Below are positions 63,386-64,000 of a stretch of DNA of 64,000 nucleotides, piece after piece. The position numbers and the translations under genes are program-made. Where the stretch lies: assembly GCA_018646675.1 (NCBI GenBank), contig JABGUH010000040.1:62001-126000 (forward strand). Reading direction: 5' to 3'. Position 1 is the first letter of the stretch. The number at the start of each line of letters is the position of its first letter. The notes under the pieces were generated by a model that was not told the DNA's origin, made no database searches, and was given only the letters and a program-made list of their open reading frames with translations. This stretch comes from Bdellovibrionales bacterium (GTDB taxonomy: Bacteria; Bdellovibrionota; Bacteriovoracia; Bacteriovoracales; Bacteriovoracaceae).

Positions 63386-63760
63386 ATGAAACTTACAACT
63401 ACCACATTAATACTTGGTGTTTTAGTGTATATCCAGATAATTGCAGGACCGAGTTGCTGGGCCAGCGAGACAAACATTGTCTGTTTAACAGAGAGAATCG
63501 ATAAAAAATTTGTTATTCAAAAAAAGGGCATTGTTATCTACAATTATAGAGGCGATGACCATGCCGGTCGACAAATTGCATCTACCACCACCAGCGGTCA
63601 GGGCAATGGCCTTAATAAAATGATTCACTTTGAAGGCAATAGATATCTACTACATATTGAAAACCGTAATCATTTTAACTCTATTGATGATTTTATTTCC
63701 ATTCGCTCTTCTAAGGGACATGAGATCATCTACCCAGTTGATTGTCACCGGGAAAAGTAG
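63386..63760 (+). CDS. Small secreted protein of unknown function
   Basis: Not recognised. I start at ATG 63386 because GGGAG (63375-63379) is then 6 nt upstream; the ATG at 63380 sits against it. A Sec signal (to about residue 26, ending SCWA) yields a mature protein of ~98 residues with two Cys far apart (CLTER and DCHRE) that may bridge its ends. Beta-strand-like segments (KFVIQKKGIVIYNYRG, RYLLHIENRNHF) suggest a small beta fold. Confidence 0.6.
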   Translation: MKLTTTTLILGVLVYIQIIAGPSCWASETNIVCLTERIDKKFVIQKKGIVIYNYRGDDHAGRQIASTTTSGQGNGLNKMIHFEGNRYLLHIENRNHFNSIDDFISIRSSKGHEIIYPVDCHREK

Positions 63761-63794
63761 AAACACAAAATATTAATTATTGATAATATATAAG

Positions 63795-64000
63795 CTAAAA
63801 ACCTCTCCTCAGACTCTTCAATACGTCATAACTTTCCGCCTTGGAGGGAATTTTAAAGTTGGCACACCCTTTTACTTCGCGTCGCCGCTCATCCTTTACT
63901 TCAAGGAATTCCTGAAATGGCAGATAGTTACTTTTTCGACGCTTCTCAATAGTGTTATAAAATGCCAAATCCACCTGATAGCGCCCAATCAAAGAGTTAC
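63795..64000 (-). CDS. Unrecognised gene, C-terminal part
   Basis: The frame is open to the window end (codons ...NSLIGRYQVDLAFYN...), so this is the C-terminal ~68 residues of a longer protein; the TTG at 63992 is unlikely to be its start. The tail is basic and helical (IEKRRKSNYLPFQEFLEVKDERRREVKG). No family recognised. Confidence 0.45.
   Translation of the reverse strand, partial: NSLIGRYQVDLAFYNTIEKRRKSNYLPFQEFLEVKDERRREVKGCANFKIPSKAESYDVLKSLRRGF

Noticed and set aside
63280-63477. 65-codon minus-strand frame near the small secreted protein
   Set aside because: Overlaps the signal-peptide region of the supported plus-strand gene; hydrophobicity is a mirror effect.
1-64000. tRNA, rRNA, CRISPR or insertion sequence
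   Set aside because: I scanned the gaps for cloverleaf ends, regular spaced repeats and terminal inverted repeats with transposase and found none; short RNAs could still be missed by eye.

Overview
The window reads as a chromosome segment of a Gram-negative (diderm) bacterium with moderately low GC. Lipid A genes, OmpP1/FadL- and TolC-type outer membrane proteins, a Flp/TadE-like prepilin, HD-GYP and PilZ proteins and a divergent KDO transferase support this. An oxidoreductase between lpxA and lpxB, plus a DegT-type aminotransferase nearby, suggests a 2,3-diaminoglucose lipid A of the kind known from Bdellovibrio, Leptospira and Acidithiobacillus. The overall style fits Bdellovibrionota, SAR324 or other former Deltaproteobacteria, but the sequence alone does not fix the lineage. 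I saw no rRNA, tRNA, CRISPR array, insertion sequence or prophage.

Layout. 1-4.9 kb: tightly overlapping lipid A operon (lpxA end, gnnA-like, lpxB, lpxK, DUF3108 protein). 4.9-8 kb: a Cys-cluster protein, rpsA, a degenerate receiver and a 29-residue membrane peptide. 8-18 kb, minus strand: one collinear array of aminotransferase (gnnB candidate), trmB, dnaG, rpoD, SWIM/SNF2 helicase and hflX. 18-21.7 kb: small proteins, a secreted lipoprotein, a trypsin-like protease and a FadL-like porin. 21.9-33.6 kb: the most unusual region (below). 34-46.9 kb: slipin/NfeD, a guanine deaminase-like enzyme, an XRE-like regulator, a WaaA-like enzyme, an unknown protein, a prepilin-like peptide, type III glutamine synthetase, murD, aminopeptidase P and a macrodomain protein. 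47-53.6 kb: phosphoesterase, GAF/HD-GYP protein and a dppABC-type uptake operon. 53.7-63 kb: HU, cysteine desulfurase with an Rrf2 regulator, tsaE, nnr, pdxJ, glmM, yjbQ and a degenerate NtrC-like PilZ/GAF/AAA protein. The window ends inside an unrecognised gene.

The candidate new system is 21.9-33.6 kb. It holds: a protein with three GAF domains, one membrane segment and a HlyD-like adaptor; a PqqD-like/M50 zinc protease/HlyD fusion; a free HlyD-like adaptor; two TolC-family channels; and a 1017-residue, extremely acidic protein made of five ~173-residue super-repeats of four modules each. The repeat protein has no Sec signal. Instead it has a short basic N-terminus ending in KKLEERIAPG, reminiscent of the LEPR-XLL tags on giant surface proteins. 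There is no ABC ATPase. My inference is a type-I-like export machine in which the PqqD-like domain recognises the N-terminal tag, the M50/HlyD and GAF/HlyD proteins form the inner-membrane part, and the TolC proteins form the exit duct. None of this is proven by the sequence.
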